Positions 15,095-15,340 of a stretch of 15,340 bases of DNA are shown one piece after another (position 1 is the first letter of the stretch; each line of letters begins with the position of its first letter). Source of the stretch: JADJNW01 sp964517145 (GTDB lineage: Bacteria; Bacteroidota; Bacteroidia; Chitinophagales; Saprospiraceae); contig CAZFBN010000135.1 in the NCBI GenBank assembly GCA_964517145.1, forward strand, positions 1-15,340, written 5' to 3'. A program made the translations under genes and the position numbers. A model generated the notes under the pieces. That model had not been told where the DNA came from. It made no database searches and saw only the letters and a list, made by a program, of their open reading frames with translations.

Positions 15095-15125
15095 TAAATA
15101 GTATAATAGAATTATTATTGACAAA
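15095..15125 (-). promoter_or_regulatory. Weak promoter-like match
   Basis: On the minus strand TTTG (15125-15122, also readable as TTGTCA at 15124-15119) is followed 21 bases later by TATTTA (15100-15095). This partly fits the Bacteroidota pattern TTTG, 19-21 bases, TAnnTTTG, but the second box lacks the final TTG. The region is A+T-rich, so chance matches are common. Position upstream of the toxin start is the main support. Confidence 0.25.
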
Positions 15126-15148
15126 GTGCTGCATTGCACGTGTCAATA
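15116..15148. promoter_or_regulatory. Interrupted dyad, candidate operator
   Basis: Two nested perfect arm pairs are visible: TATTGACA (15116-15123) with TGTCAATA (15141-15148), and GTGC (15126-15129) with GCAC (15136-15139). A small internal bulge and a six-base loop separate them, giving twelve paired bases in 33. It lies 87 bases before the toxin start and overlaps the -35-like match, so a repressor or activator site is plausible. There is no T-run after it on either strand, which argues against a terminator. Confidence 0.45.
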
Positions 15149-15340
15149 CCATTCATTTTTCCAGTAATTTTAAGTATCCTATACCCGTAAACTTGTTATT
15201 GTACCTTTCAATGAGGTAAGTAATCTCTACGTGATTTGAGTGTAAGTGAGTTGTATTTAATACCTCACAATATTATATCATCTTCTTTTAAGAAGCTGTT
15301 AAAAATTAAGTTTTTCCACATCTAATAGCAAGTAAACGCA

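Larger units (their letters stand above)
15030..15340. other. Intergenic region upstream of the toxin gene
   Basis: This A+T-rich stretch of 311 bases holds no credible gene on either strand. It contains the interrupted dyad and weak promoter match listed separately, a 9-base inverted repeat nearer the start codon, and a 7-base inverted repeat (15212-15218 with 15261-15267). The outer 190 bases otherwise show nothing I can name. It probably contains the control region of the whole gene set. Confidence 0.6.

Noticed and set aside
15282..15295. CTTCTT with AAGAAG as a possible terminator of a gene beyond the window
   Set aside because: The loop would be only two bases and no T-run follows.

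Overview
The window looks like Bacteroidota DNA, perhaps a Saprospiria- or Chitinophagia-like lineage (inference). The reasons are SprB-type surface repeats, MopE-type Cys/Asp repeats, signal peptides ending in A-Q, and A-rich rather than Shine-Dalgarno-like sequence before the start codons. All five credible genes lie on the minus strand with short gaps (10, 8, 86 and 34 bases), so they read as one possible operon transcribed from about 15.1 kb down to base 39.

In order of transcription: (1) A 2702-residue secreted protein (15029 to 6921). It has a signal peptide, twelve SprB/Ig-like units, seven MopE-type metal-binding-like elements, three more Ig-like units, an unclassified middle region, a pretoxin-like hydrophobic segment and a C-terminal ADP-ribosyltransferase (ART) domain. 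(2) A 111-residue cytosolic-looking orphan (6910 to 6575), placed where an immunity gene would be. (3) A 279-residue ADP-ribosylglycohydrolase (6566 to 5727) with both metal-binding motifs intact. (4) A 176-residue secreted protein, probably a small outer-membrane beta-barrel (5640 to 5110). (5) A second giant secreted SprB-repeat protein of 1678 residues (5075 to 39), with a Cys-rich region and a single beta-propeller-blade-like C-terminus.

The main proposal is an antibacterial or anti-cell toxin system. A giant surface stalk carries an ART warhead. The producer appears protected by an enzyme that removes ADP-ribose, and perhaps also by a small separate inhibitor. This resembles in logic the Tre1/Tri1 toxin-immunity pair of Serratia, where one immunity protein both blocks the toxin and reverses its modification. 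Here the two jobs may be split between two adjacent genes, and the carrier is a SprB-like surface protein instead of a type VI effector. The barrel and the second giant protein could serve in surface display, anchoring or partner recognition; that part is inference.

The repeat stalk is locally G+C-rich, while the ART domain and the two genes after it are clearly A+T-rich, as expected if the toxin and immunity cassette was exchanged onto an older stalk. The 311 bases upstream of the toxin gene hold no gene. They contain a strong interrupted dyad (15116-15148) that overlaps a weak promoter-like match. No RNA genes, CRISPR arrays, insertion sequences or convincing terminators were seen.
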